From Amorphophallus konjac (Eukaryota; Streptophyta; Magnoliopsida; Alismatales; Araceae), in NCBI GenBank assembly GCA_022559845.1, contig CM040123.1:314011933-314075932 (forward strand): DNA of 64,000 bases. The letters are read 5' to 3'. This document shows positions 23,501-35,305 of this stretch, piece after piece. The notes under the pieces were generated by a model, which had not been told where the DNA came from, ran no database searches, and saw only the letters and a program-made list of their open reading frames with translations. The number at the start of each line of letters is the position of its first letter. Position 1 is the stretch's first letter. A program made the position numbers and the translations under genes.

Positions 23501-24297
23501 CCTGAACTAGAAAACTCACCGGGAAACCCTTGAAGAATCAATCTCAACCCAGGGGAGGAAGATGGACCAGAAGGGCACTCCGAGGGCTTGGAATAGCCTT
23601 CTCCACAACCTGGAACCTAAAAGGTAGCTCACAAATGCACGAACAGCCGAATGGAGTTCGTCCCGAAACCGTGACGAACACGCCGGATCTTGTGCGGGTG
23701 GAGGAATGATGAGGTTTAGGGGCTTGGGAGGTGGAGAAATGTGGTTCTAGGGTTAGGGAATGGGGTATGAGAGATAGTGGGGGTGATAGAATGAGAGAAT
23801 GGGGTGATAGGACCCCTTAAGAGATGGCTCGGTTGAGATGCCGGCCGGGCCTGTTCGCCGCCACCGGTCGACCGGTGCGGGAGCGGCGGTCGACCGCTAG
23901 GGCCAAAAAATCCCCATTTTATATTTTTTGTTTCTTTTTCTTTTCTTTTCTTTTCCCCTTTTTTTATATATGGGGCACCACCATCCGACCTTCTGATTGG
24001 AACCATCATCATGAAATGGAGAGAAGGAGAAGAGATGGAGATTTGAGGAAAGTTCTCTAACTCCCCCTCAAAAGTTTCCTTAGGTCCGGCATCACTGAGT
24101 CCACAATTATTTAACCAAGGAAAGTCTGGCCTTAGAAATATTTTTCAAGGAGGGCTATATATATAAATACATTCAGGCATACATGAGTGTATGTGAACAC
24201 ACAAGGTATTTAAAAGTAAATATATACAATATGCATGTTAATCTACCCTTGATGCATATGAGTTTCTACAAATGCAATTCTTATCCTTAGTGCAGAC
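23501..24297 (-). other. Spacer between SIRE pol and third ORF
   Basis: No protein is supported. On the minus strand, in transcription order, it holds a TATA-like TATATAAAAA (about 23963-23972) running into a purine tract (AAAAAAAGGGGAAAAGAAAAG, about 23945-23967), then two GGTCGACC-type motifs (about 23866-23900) like those in the LTR U3, then the ATG of the third ORF at 23500. This arrangement could supply a separate transcript for the third ORF; that is an inference. Confidence 0.5.
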
Positions 24298-27200
24298 CTA
24301 TGTATGTATGCTCTCACCCTTGCACATCCCAAGTTCTCTTCTTATCTTGCTAAATTGATCTTGGTTTAGGGGTTTTGTGAAAATATCAGTTAGCTGATTG
24401 TGTGTGTCAATGAAATTCAATTCAAAGATCCCTTTTCCTACATGATCTCTCAGAAAATGATGTCGAATGTCAATGTGCTTTGTCCTAGAATGTTGAACAT
24501 GATTTTTTGACAAGCTGATTGCACTGGTATTATCACACAAGATTGGCACACATTTCATTTCAACATCCAAATCAAGCAATTAATTTTTGATCCAAAGTAC
24601 TTAGGCTCCACAACTTCCGGCGGCTACATATTCAGCCTCGACTGTTAAGAGAGCTACTGAATGTTGTTTCTTGGAGGCCCATGAGATCAGGCATCCACCA
24701 AGAAATTGACAGTACCCACTAGTACTTTTGTGATCTATAATACATCCAGCATAATCCGCATCGGTGTAAGCAATCAAATCAAATGAACTACCGATGGGAA
24801 ACCACAAGCCAAAATCTATTGTGCCAATTAAGTATCTAAAGATGCGTTTAACAGCCATTAGATGAGATTCTTTAGGGTATGACTGAAAACGAGCACATAG
24901 GCATACACTGAATTGAATATCAGGGCGACATGCTGTGAGATACAGTAGTGATCCGATCGTACCTCGAAACAGTGTAGGATCTACTATTTTACTATTTTCA
25001 TCTTTATCTAACTTCGAGGTTGTGGCCATTGGAGTTGACAAAGGTTTTGCTTCCGCCATCCCATATTTCTTTAACAGCGCTAGTGTGTATTTTACTTGAT
25101 TGATGAAAATGCCCTCGGGTGTTTGCTTCACCTGCAATCCAAGAAAGACATTCAGTTCACCCATTAAGCTCATCTCAAATTCTCCTTGCATGATTTCTAC
25201 AAATTCTTCACATAAGACATTGTTAGTAGCTCCAAAAATAATGTCATCCACATATACTTGAACTACTAATATGTCTTTACCTGATTTTCTTGTGAACAGT
25301 GTTTGGTCAACCTTACCTCTTTTGAAACCATTTTTCACGAGGAATGAAGTGAGCCTTTCATACCATGCCCTTGGTGCTTACTTTAACCCGTACAAGGCCT
25401 TCTGCAACTTGTACACATGCTTTGGATGCTTTGAATCTTCAAAACCTGGAGGTTTCTCTACAAACACATCCTCCTTGATGTAACCGTTCAGAAATGCAGA
25501 TTTAACATCCATTTGAAATAGTTTGAAGTTCAATGAGTAAGCATAGGATAGTAAGATCCAGACTGCTTCTAGTCTAGCAACCGGTGCAAAAGACTCATCA
25601 AAATCAATACCCATCTCTTGGCTATACCCTTTGGCCACAAGCCGGGCCTTGTTCCTAACAACCAATCCCATATCATTTAACTTGTTTCTGAAAACCCAAC
25701 GGGTTCCAATTGTGGGATGATTCTTAGGACGCGGCACGAGAGTCCACACTTTGTTCCTTTCGAACTGGTGTAGCTCTGTATGCATAGCCTGAATCCAGGA
25801 TTCATTTTGAAGAGCTTCATGAATATCCTTAGGCTCTTCTTGTGAAATTAAGGCTATCAAATCCTCTTCTTCTACTTACCTTAGTGAAGACCTAGTTCTT
25901 ACCCCATCTTGAGGATTATCGATTATGTTTTCAGCTGGGCGATCCTTTAAGAACGTAGAAGAGCTGGGCAAGTCGTGGTGTTGTACTTGTTGTTCTTTAA
26001 GCGTTTCAATTGAAGGATCTTCATCCTCGTCACTCTTGCTGGGAATCCCTTCAGTTGGTTCATCCTTGGCCTTAGCATCAGTTGAATGTTTGGGGTCTTC
26101 ATCTGCATCCACAATTGGAATAGAGTGATTTGTTAGTCTTAACTCAGATTCATTAAAGATTACATGAGGACTTTTTTCAACAACCAAAGTCCGTTTATTA
26201 AATAATCGATAAGCTCTAGAGTTAAGTGCATAACCTAGGAAAATTCCTTTGTCACTTTTCTCATCAAACTTACCTAGGTTAGACTTACCATTGTTCAAGA
26301 TGAAACATGAGCATCCAAAGGGTTTAAGATGAGAAATATTTAGTTTCTTACCCTTGTACAGCTCATAAGGAGTTTTCTTCAAGATGAGCCTTACCATTGC
26401 CCTGTTGATGATGTAGCATGATGTACTTACCGCCTCGGCCCAAAAATATTTGGGTAGGGAGTTCTCACTTAACATGGTCCGTGCCATGTCTATCAATGTT
26501 CTATTTTTTCTCTCCACCACTCCATTCTGTTGAGGCGTCTTTGGTGATGAAAAATTGTGCGTGTATCCCTGCTCTTCACAAAAATTACTGAAGTCATGAT
26601 TATTAAACTCACCACCGTGATCACTTTGGATGGTAGTGATAAGATAACCTCTATCATTTTAGATTTTCCTACAAAACACTTGAAACTCCATCAATATATC
26701 ATTTTTATTGGATAGAAATAACACCCATGTAAATCTGGAGTAATCATCAACAATCACAAAATCATATAATGTTCCTCCTAGGATGGATGTCCTAGTTGGG
26801 CCAAACAAGTCAAGATACAACAATTCCAATGGACGGGAGGTAGAAACCAGATTCTTATTTTTGAAGGAGATTCGCGTTTGCTTGCCTTTTGTGCAAGCTT
26901 CACAGATTTTATCACTTTCAAACTTTAATTTTGGCAATCCATTCACTAAATCATGTCTAGACAACTTGGACATTACTCCAAAACTAGCATGACCTAATCT
27001 TCGGTGCCATAACTATGTATTTTCATGATTGTTTGCTATCAAACATAAATCATCATAAGAGACATCATCAATATTAACAGTATAGACATTGCTATTTCTT
27101 TTTCCAATGAATTTGATCTCATTTGTGTTCTTGTTCATGACAATACAATGGGTTTCATCAAAAATAATTTTAAAACTCTTATCGCACAATTGACTTATAC

Positions 27201-29277
27201 TCAACAGATTGTGATTTAGACCTTTCACCAAAAGCACATCTTCAATAAGAATTTCAGAATTCTTACCTATGTTGTCGATCCCAATGATTTTACTTTTGTC
27301 TTTGCCTCCAAAGGTGACTGAACCTCCATCCTTGTCTTGCAGTGTAGAGAACACCTTCTTGTCCCCTGTCATATACCTTGAACAGCCACTATCCAAGTAC
27401 CATTTACTCCCCCTGGCTTCAAGACATATCTGCAAGAAATAAAATTCTCATCCAATTGTTTTTGGTACCCAAACTAGTTTGGGTCTATAAGAGTTAGTCC
27501 AATTCTATGCGTATCTTTTCTTGGTCCAAAGTGCATGATTTCTTGGTGAGTTTTGTCTAAACCAACAATGAGCAATAACATGTCCAAAATGACCACACTG
27601 AAAGCAATTGACATTTGAAGACATTCTTGGAAATTGGCGTGGTTTTGGTTGAACATGTATTTGCTTAGAGTATGAACATGATGCACAATCATTTCCTTTT
27701 TCATGCACATGGGATGTTGTGATATTATGCTCAAATGATTTTTTATTTTGGGGAATGTATCCCAATCCTTCCTTTTGGAAGTTAACCTTGACTCCCAATA
27801 AATTGTCTAAGTTTTGTTTGCCTTTGACAAACCTAGACAGAGTGGACTGAAGTTCAATCACTTCTTCAACCAACCTCAAGTTCTTCTTTTCAAGTTCTGA
27901 ATTTGTGAGTTTCAGAATCTTTTCTTCATTTTTCAATTTTTCAAGACCTTTTTCAATTTCAGAAAATTTGCACATCACTTCTTGATTTTTCTCACTAGCT
28001 AAGATTATTTGTAACAAACTTTCTTTTTCTTCAGTTAACTCGAACCATTCCTGTTCCAGTTTCTCAAACTTCACATAAATATCCTCATGTGTCAAATCAT
28101 CAATATTCTTTTTGAGAGTTTTATTTTCAGATCTGATTTTTCTGTATTTTGCATACAATTTTTCATATTCCGACTCCCATTGTTCATTTGAAATAAAATT
28201 AGGGTCCGAATTTACGTCAGTTGAATCATCTTCGTGTGCCATGAGGCACAAGCTCTCCACCAGCTCTTGGATCTCCTCGTCAGACGGTTCGTCCTCTTCG
28301 TCGCTCCATGTGGCGACCATTGCTTAGGGTTTCTTGAGTTTGTCCTTCTTGAACTTCCTCTTTAGATCTGGACATTCTCCTCTCATGTGCCCGGGCTTCT
28401 TGCATTCATAACAAATGATATTATTGGGCTTGGTAGGCTAGCCCTTGATCTAAAAGGGCTTCCTTTGCCCCTTTCTGAAATTACCTTAGAAATTTCTCTT
28501 CTTTCTCAAGAATCTCTTTACTTGGCGAGTTATCATGGCCAAGTCTTCTTCTTCATTGCTTCCCTCGCTGGATTCTTCTTCTTGGACATCATCATCAGAT
28601 TGGTGAGCTTTCAATCCAATCACTTTCTTCTTCTTCGGATCTTCCTCGGCTGTTCTCTTCATGTTTATCTCATAGGTCATGAGTGACCCTATGAGCTCGT
28701 CCAAAGTGAGTGTGGACAAATTTTTCGAATCCTCAATTACTGTGAATTTTGTGTGCCATGCCGACGGAAGTGATCTCAGAACTTTCCCTAGAAGATCAGA
28801 GTTTGTGTATTCCTTCCCGAGACTTTTGAGACCATTTGTGATCTCCATTAATCTTGCGAACATTTTTGAGATGATTTCTTCAGGCTTCATTTTGAACAGC
28901 TCGTAATCTCTGACAAGAAGGTTTGCCTTGGTCTCCTTGACCTCGGAGGTTCCCTCATATATGAGCCGCAACTTGTCCCACATCTCCTTGGCTGAATTGC
29001 ACAAGGATACACGAGAGAACTCATTATGATGTATGGCACATTGAATAATATTCATAGCATTAAAATTTACAGTGCATTTCTTAATTTCCTTGGGTGTCCA
29101 TTTTTCTTCATCATCTGAGAGTTTATACGGACCCATGGCCACAACCCTCCAGACTTCGTACTCCTGAGCCCTTAGGAAAACATGCATTCTATTTTTCCAG
29201 TATGAGTAATTTGAACTGTCAAAGAATGAAGGACGGTTAATGGAATGACCCTCAGGCATCATCCCCTTTTTGGCCAT
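24298..29277 (-). pseudogene. SIRE-type Copia Gag-Pol (about a dozen stops)
   Basis: This is one long frame of about 1660 codons on the minus strand, starting MAKKGMMPEGHSINRPSFFD. Gag comes first, then zinc knuckle CYECKKPGHMRGEC (near 28390), a Glu/Lys-rich coiled coil (about 28250-27830), and a second knuckle CFQCGHFGHVIAHC (near 27580). Next are protease with WYLDSGCSRYMTGD (near 27390), the pre-integrase and integrase region (26990-25900), reverse transcriptase with YVDDIIFG (near 25250) and RNase H to 24298. Two knuckles with a coiled coil between them fit SIRE-type Gag. Stops occur near 28486, 28450, 28440, 28330, 27505, 27447, 27013, 26659, 25876, 25378, 24601 and 24584. I saw no frameshift: every open segment is in the same phase. 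Several stops are TAA or TAG where Gln or Trp is expected. Confidence 0.92.
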
Positions 29278-29327
29278 TGATCGGGATCTTTCTCTAGATC
29301 GTTAGATCTATGAAAGTTAGAGCCTTA

Positions 29328-29339
29328 GCTCTGGTACCA
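29328..29339 (-). promoter_or_regulatory. Primer binding site of the SIRE element
   Basis: On the minus strand TGGTACCAGAGC follows the LTR end by two bases. It differs by one base from the usual TGGTATCAGAGC initiator-Met primer site. Confidence 0.85.
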
Positions 29340-29341
29340 AT

Positions 29342-30855
29342 TGAAGTCCCGCGATCAATGACCCCCAAGAGGGGGGTGAATTGGGTGTTTAACAACTTTT
29401 ATAAAATTCTTGGCCAAATGAAACAAGTGTGAAGAATAGCCATAATGAAAATATAGATCTATATGTAAACACTTAGATCTAATAAAATCTATGACACTCA
29501 ACCGATCTTAGGTACGGTGGCGGCGGTAAAAATCCGAAGATTCAACTCACGCAAGATGTTATCTTCCTGACAAGGTTTGCCTTACCGATCTGAACCCACC
29601 TTTTAATATACTCGAGATCTAATATGAGAATGATGAATTATGCTAGATCTAATACAAACAATACAACCAAAATAAATCTACGTGTGTGCTGCACAGAATG
29701 GGGATAGAAGAAAAGGAACAAACCACATAATGGACATAGATTTTTAGGTGGTTCAAATGCAACAACGGCAACCTACGTCCACCCCTCACGATCTATGATT
29801 CCACACTATATTCTAAAGGATTACAAGATCAAAAAAAACACACACACACACGTGAGAAGTTGAAACTCCCACGAAGGTGCACAAGCACAGAATCACAAAG
29901 ATATGTGAAAACTAGAAGAAACACACACACACACACGGATCTGCGTAGATCCACACACACACAAGTGTTTAAAGGTACAAGATCACACACTTGAAGCTTG
30001 ATGAAAAATAAGGGAGAAACACAAAATGAAAAACTTAGATTTAAGCTCCCCCTTAATGGATGGAGATGATCTTGGATGAAGCTTCCTTCACAGCTTGATC
30101 TTCACTTGAATGGCTTGCAAAATGATCTTGAAAGCTTGGAGATGGATGAAGAGGTTCTTCCCCGAAACACTGTTCACAGAGCTACGGTGGCAGCACTCTT
30201 CCTCCCCTTGATAGCCTCTTGATCTCCCTCTTGTGATTAGGGTTTTTGACCCCAATATGATGTATTTATAGATCTTGGATGGTCAAGGGACAAGCCAGGG
30301 ACCAGATCCACAAAACATGGTAAGTTGGGTGACTTTGGGATTAAACAAATCTAATGAAAGGGCCTTCCCACGTTGAAGAACACAAGTCAACAAAAGCTGC
30401 CTCGAAGCTAGCGGTCGACCGACAGGAGGGGGCGGTCGATCGAAATTTTATAGAAATGAGGCTTTTCAACGTTGGGAAAACCGGTCGACCGGTCCAAGAC
30501 CGACGGTCGACCGCCACCTGGAAATCCTGTAGATTTTTGAACGCTATTAATTCTGGTCGATCGGCCCATGCTCTCAGGTCGACCGGACTGTGAAAATCCT
30601 GTCAAAACATGTTGTTAGCCTAGCAAATGATATCCATATCATCGATGCTTGAATTAAACTCATGTTGTTGTTGATTTCAAGTCCATTTGAGCTCGTTTAA
30701 GACATTTGGAAGCGTATGAACACTCAAGCATAATGCATGATGAAATTAGACCTTGATTGTGTATGAAGGTCGAACTTGATTGCTAATACATGGCACGTGA
30801 TAGAACGAGTGTCCTGGATTTTGTTATCATCAAAATCACCTGGATATACTCAACA
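29342..30855 (-). repeat. SIRE 5' LTR
   Basis: This is the uninterrupted LTR, 1514 bases, minus strand TGTTGAG to GACTTCA. A TATA box (CTATAAATAC) lies at about 30262-30272. In U3 upstream of it are six GGTCGA(C/T)CG motifs (near 30412, 30432, 30481, 30503, 30555 and 30576), in the same order as in the partner LTR. CA-rich microsatellites (29840-29856, 29919-29937) differ in length from the partner. Confidence 0.92.
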
Positions 30856-31386
30856 TCTAGGAGTCGTCGTGGCCCTCTATCATTATGGGGTGAATGAATG
30901 TCTTCATCTCATGGATTTGTTGTACTTTCCATAATGTCCTTGGGTTTGGGGGCAGGATGCAACTCCAAGGCTAGGCTTCAATGGGGTGAGGAATTGAACT
31001 TAACCTTGTTGTGCTTTCCACAAGGGTCAGGTCATGAACTCATTGCTATGTAGTAATGGTGGTTAGATCTAACCGAGAGTATCCTTTATTGTACTTTCCA
31101 CACGGGGATGACTTCTCGGGGGCCGAAATCAAATATTGCATTAGATGCAAGTGCCTGCTGACTGCCTTTGAGATGGGGTATGGCTTGTTGTACTTTTCAC
31201 AAGGTCTTATTTCAGTCTCGTTGGGATTCCGACCCACTAGGTTGATCTCGTTGATCTCCTGTTCTATATACTGAGGGTTATATAGTTCGATCGAAAAAAT
31301 AGTGGGACTAACTAAGATAGAAAACCACATCTAAGTTAGAATTTGAACATATGCTAAGTTATCTTTTTTTTCTTATCCAGATTATA
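30856..31386 (+). other. Untranslated leader of Copia element 1, second part
   Basis: It resumes with the TCTAG target copy (30856-30860). It holds four imperfect copies of a TTGTTGTACTTTCCAC phrase at about 30916, 31006, 31087 and 31185, spaced 80-100 bases apart, each followed by a G-rich segment. There is no coding potential before the Gag ATG at 31387. Confidence 0.7.
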
Positions 31387-34300
31387 ATGTCATCGTCCAA
31401 CCCCCTCCGTGGCATCTTGGATGCCAACAGGCTGACCGGACCCAACTTCTCGGATTGGCTGTGTAATTTACGCATAGTCCTCACCGTCGAAAAAATAGCC
31501 TACGTGTTGGACACGGTTCATTCTGAGCCAGCTCCTGATGCCGAGAGGGCGATTTAATGACTTATGCCAAATGGTCAGAAGACTCTTCCCTTGCCCAATG
31601 TTACATGCTGGCCTATATGGCTCCTGAGGTGCAGAGGTAATTTGAAAAGACTGATTGTAGAAGCATACTTCTTAACCTACGCCAGCTCTTCGGGGAGCAG
31701 GGCAGGATTGAGAGGTATGATATCTCCAAGAAGCTTTTCAGGACACGGATGTCAGAGGGTGCTTCAGTACAGGCTCATGTATTGAAAATGATGGAGTGGA
31801 TTGAGAGACTCAATGCACTGGGGTTCAAGTTGGATCTTGAACTGTGCATTGATCTTATTCTCCAATCATTGTCCGATTCCTTTTCTCCTTTCATCATAAA
31901 CTTCAACATGAATAGAATTGAAGCAACTCTCCCGGAGCTGCTCAACATGTTGAAAAGTGCTGAAGGGACAATGCAGAAAGATAAATCATCTTCTGTAATG
32001 ATTGTTGGCCGGGCCAATAAGAAAAGGAAGGCCACCCAGATATCCGCCAAAGGTGACAAAGGGAAGGGAAAGAAGAAGGCCAAGGGTAAGGAAGTTGCCA
32101 AAGTTGACAAAGGAAAGGGCAAGAAGAATGAAAAAGAAGACAAGTGTTTTCGATGCGGGAAAACATGGCATTGGAAAAGGACTTACAATGTAATTCTAAA
32201 TGAAGGTATTTTTGTCATAGACCTTAATTTGTCATATATGGAATCCACATCATGGGTATTGGATACTGGATGCGCATCTCATATCTGCAACTCTTTGCAG
32301 GTGCTGACAAATAGTAGGCGATTGGGCAAAAAGGAGATTGAGCTGAGGATGGGTAATGGAGCTTTAGTTGCTGCCAAAGCTGTCGGTACTGCACATCTCA
32401 GTTTACCTTTAGGGGTCATTCTGGAGCTGAATGACTGTTATTATATTTCTAATATCATTAAGAACATTATTTCAATCTCTAGCTTGTATAACACTGGATA
32501 TACATTGGCTTTTAATAGCACTGGGTGCTCTATAATGAATAATGGTTTGGTGATAGCCAATGGTTCATTAGTCAATGGTCTTTATGTATTAGATACATAC
32601 TCTAATGTTATGCATGTTTCTAATGCTAATGAAGTGAATTCTGCATACCTCTGGCATTGCAGGCTTGGTCATGTAGGTGAAAAGAGAGTCTCTCACCTAC
32701 ACTCAAATGGGTATTTGAATTCATTCGAATACAAGCCATTTGATACCTGTGAGTCTTGTCTCATGGGGAAGATGACCAAGGCTCCCTTTAGTGGACATGG
32801 TGAGAGGGCTACTGACCTTCTCGAGCTCATACACTCAGATGTGTGTGGACCCATGTCCATAGAAGTAAAGGAGGGTCACCTCTATTTCATCTCTTTTATT
32901 GATTACTTCATGAGATATGGCTATGTGTATTTAATGAGGCATAAATTACAAGCCTTTGAGAAGTTTAAGGAATACAAGAATGAAGTAGAGAAACAGACTG
33001 GCAAGAGTATTAAGGCTCTTCGATCAGATCGAGGAGGAAAATACCTTAGCCATGAATTCACTTCTTATCTTAAGGACAATGGAATTGTTTCTCAGTGGAC
33101 TCCATCGTATACACCACAGCACAATGGTGTATCCGAGAGGAGAAACATGACCTTGTTAGACATGGTCCGATCTATGATGTCCGTGTCAGGACTGCCCTTA
33201 TCTCTCTGGGGCTATGCCTTAAAGACTTCAGCCTATTTACTGAATAAGATCTCAAGTAAATCTGTTCCTTCTATACCATATGAGATATGGAAGGGCAGGA
33301 AACTAAATTTTAATAACATTAAAATTTGGGGGTGTCCTGCCCATATGAAGAGGAACGATTGTGATAAACTTAAATCTAGAACCGATAAGTGTAGGTTTGT
33401 GGGATATCCAAAAGAGACATTTGGATATTATTTCTATCACCCTTCTGAGCAAAGGGTCTTAGTGGCTAAGAGAGCTGTATTTCTAGAAAGAGAATATCTA
33501 CTCCAGAAAAATAGTGGGAGCCAGATAGAATTGGACGAGGTCCAAGAACCACAACCTGTAGACACAATCTCATTAGATGAGACTGTATCGGTTGATCCTA
33601 CTCAGAGTGAAACATAGACACTACGGAGATCTGGTAGACTACCAAGAGAACCTGAGAGATATGTTGGACATGTTTCAGAGAGGTCCTCTAAGGTGTGCAT
33701 CAATGAGGATGAAGATCCTCAATCCTACCAGGAGGCGATCCGTAGTGCGGACTCTGAGAAATGACAAGAGGTAATCGATTCAAAGATCTAGTCCATGTAC
33801 ACCAATAAAGTTTGGAACTTGGTTGATATACCCAAAGGGAAAGTCCCTATTGGCTGCAAGTGGATTTTCAAAAGGAAGATTGGTGTAAATGGATATATTG
33901 ACACATACAAGGTAAGATTAGTGGTGAAAGGGTATCGTCAAAGATAAGGTATTGACTATGACGAGACATTTTCACCTGTGGCCATGGTTAAGTCAATCAG
34001 AATCCTCCTTGCCATTGCTGCATACATGGATTATGAGATTTGGCAAATGGCTGTGAAGATAACTTTTATTAATGAAAATCTATAAGAAGAGGTGTACATG
34101 GTACAACCTGAAGGATTCACCTCCATACTTTATCCTAATAAGGTATGTAAACTTTAGAGGTCCATTTATGGATTGAAGCAAGCATCTCGGAGCTAGAACT
34201 TAAGATTTGATGAGGCTGTCAAATCTTTCAACTTCATTCGGAATGAAGATAAACCCTGTGTTTACAAGAAGGTCAATGGGAGCTCTATGATCTTTATGGT

Positions 34301-35285
34301 TCTTTATGTCGATGGCATCTTATTCATTGGGAATGATGTAGAGATGTTGGCATCAACTAAGTCTTGGTTGTCCAAGACCTTCTCCATGAAGGATTTGGGA
34401 GAAGCATCCTATGTGCTAGGCATAAGGATCTACAGAGATAGATCTAAAAGGATGCTAGGATTATCCCAATACATGTACATAGATACTATCCTCAAAATGT
34501 TTAGGATGAAAAATTCCAAGAGAGGTCTCATTCTTATGAGACATGGAATTTGCCTATGTAAGGGGATGAGCCCTAAAACATCTGAGGAGGTGGCACACAT
34601 GAATAATGTACCCTATGCTTTGGCCATATGGTCAATCATGAATGCAATGCTATGTACACGGCCTGATGTCGCCAATGCTTTGAGCATTGTTAGTAGATAT
34701 CAGGAAAATCCAGGCGAGGAGCACTGGAAGGCAGTAAAGGACATCATTAAGTACTTGCGAAGGGCTAATGATCTTTTTCTACTTTATGGAGTAGAGGACC
34801 TACAGCTTAGAGCTTACACAGAATCTAGTTTCTAGTCAGATCCAGATGACTACAAATCCATGTCTGGATTTGTATTCATGTTGAATGGAGGGGCAGTCAG
34901 TTGGAGAAGCTCCAAGCAAGATACGACTGCATACTCGACGACGGAGGCAGAATATATTGCTGCGGCTGAAGCTGCTAAGGAAGCCGCCTGGATGAAGAAA
35001 TTCATCTTGGAACATGGCGTAGTTCTCGAGATATTAGCTCCCATCCTATTATTTTATGATAATAATGGAGCCATCGCCCAGGCAAAGGAACCAAGATCTC
35101 ACCAAAGGTCGAAGCATATTCTGAGGCGCTTCCACCTTATTCGGGAGATTGTTGATCGTGGAGATGTGGTGGTAGACCGTGTACCGTCAGAAGATAACAT
35201 AGTAGATCCACTGACTAAGCCTTTGACACAGATTGTGTTTGAGCATCATCGGGATAAGATGAGTCTCAAAGTTGTTGGCAATTGA
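31387..35285 (+). pseudogene. Copia element 1 Gag-Pol
   Basis: Gag starts MSSSNPLRGILDANRLTGPN, a start like that of BARE1/Angela-type Gags. A frame change between about 31560 and 31750 splits Gag. From 31749 one frame holds the rest. There is a Lys-rich linker, a zinc knuckle CFRCGKTWHW that lacks its last Cys (near 32150), protease WVLDTGCASHICN (near 32255), LWHCRLGHV of the pre-integrase region (32649), and integrase with RSDRGGKY (33020) and a full core to 33617. Reverse transcriptase follows, broken by about eight stops (33617-34200), with the active-site motif changed to YVDG (near 34303). RNase H (34860-35285) ends in LKVVGN. It is non-functional: the active-site change alone would be expected to abolish reverse transcription. 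Confidence 0.9.
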
Positions 35286-35293
35286 CTGTAGTT

Positions 35294-35305
35294 CAAGTGG
35301 GAGAT
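35294..35305 (+). promoter_or_regulatory. Polypurine tract of Copia element 1
   Basis: CAAGTGGGAGAT directly precedes the 3' LTR start TGTTAG at 35306. It is the expected plus-strand primer site. Confidence 0.8.

Larger units (their letters stand above)
6643..30855 (-). mobile_element. SIRE-type Ty1/Copia element, nested inside element 1
   Basis: On the minus strand the order is 5' LTR (29342-30855), primer site, gag-pol (29277-24298), a spacer, a third ORF (23500-18879), purine tracts and the 3' LTR. The 3' LTR is split into 18342-18384 and 6643-8114. The LTRs begin TGTTGAGTATATCC with a nearby TTTTGATGATAACAAA, a start familiar from SIRE-type LTRs. A perfect five-base target duplication, TCTAG, flanks it. 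It hosts Gypsy element A and a solo LTR. The third ORF downstream of pol is characteristic of the SIRE lineage. Confidence 0.92.
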
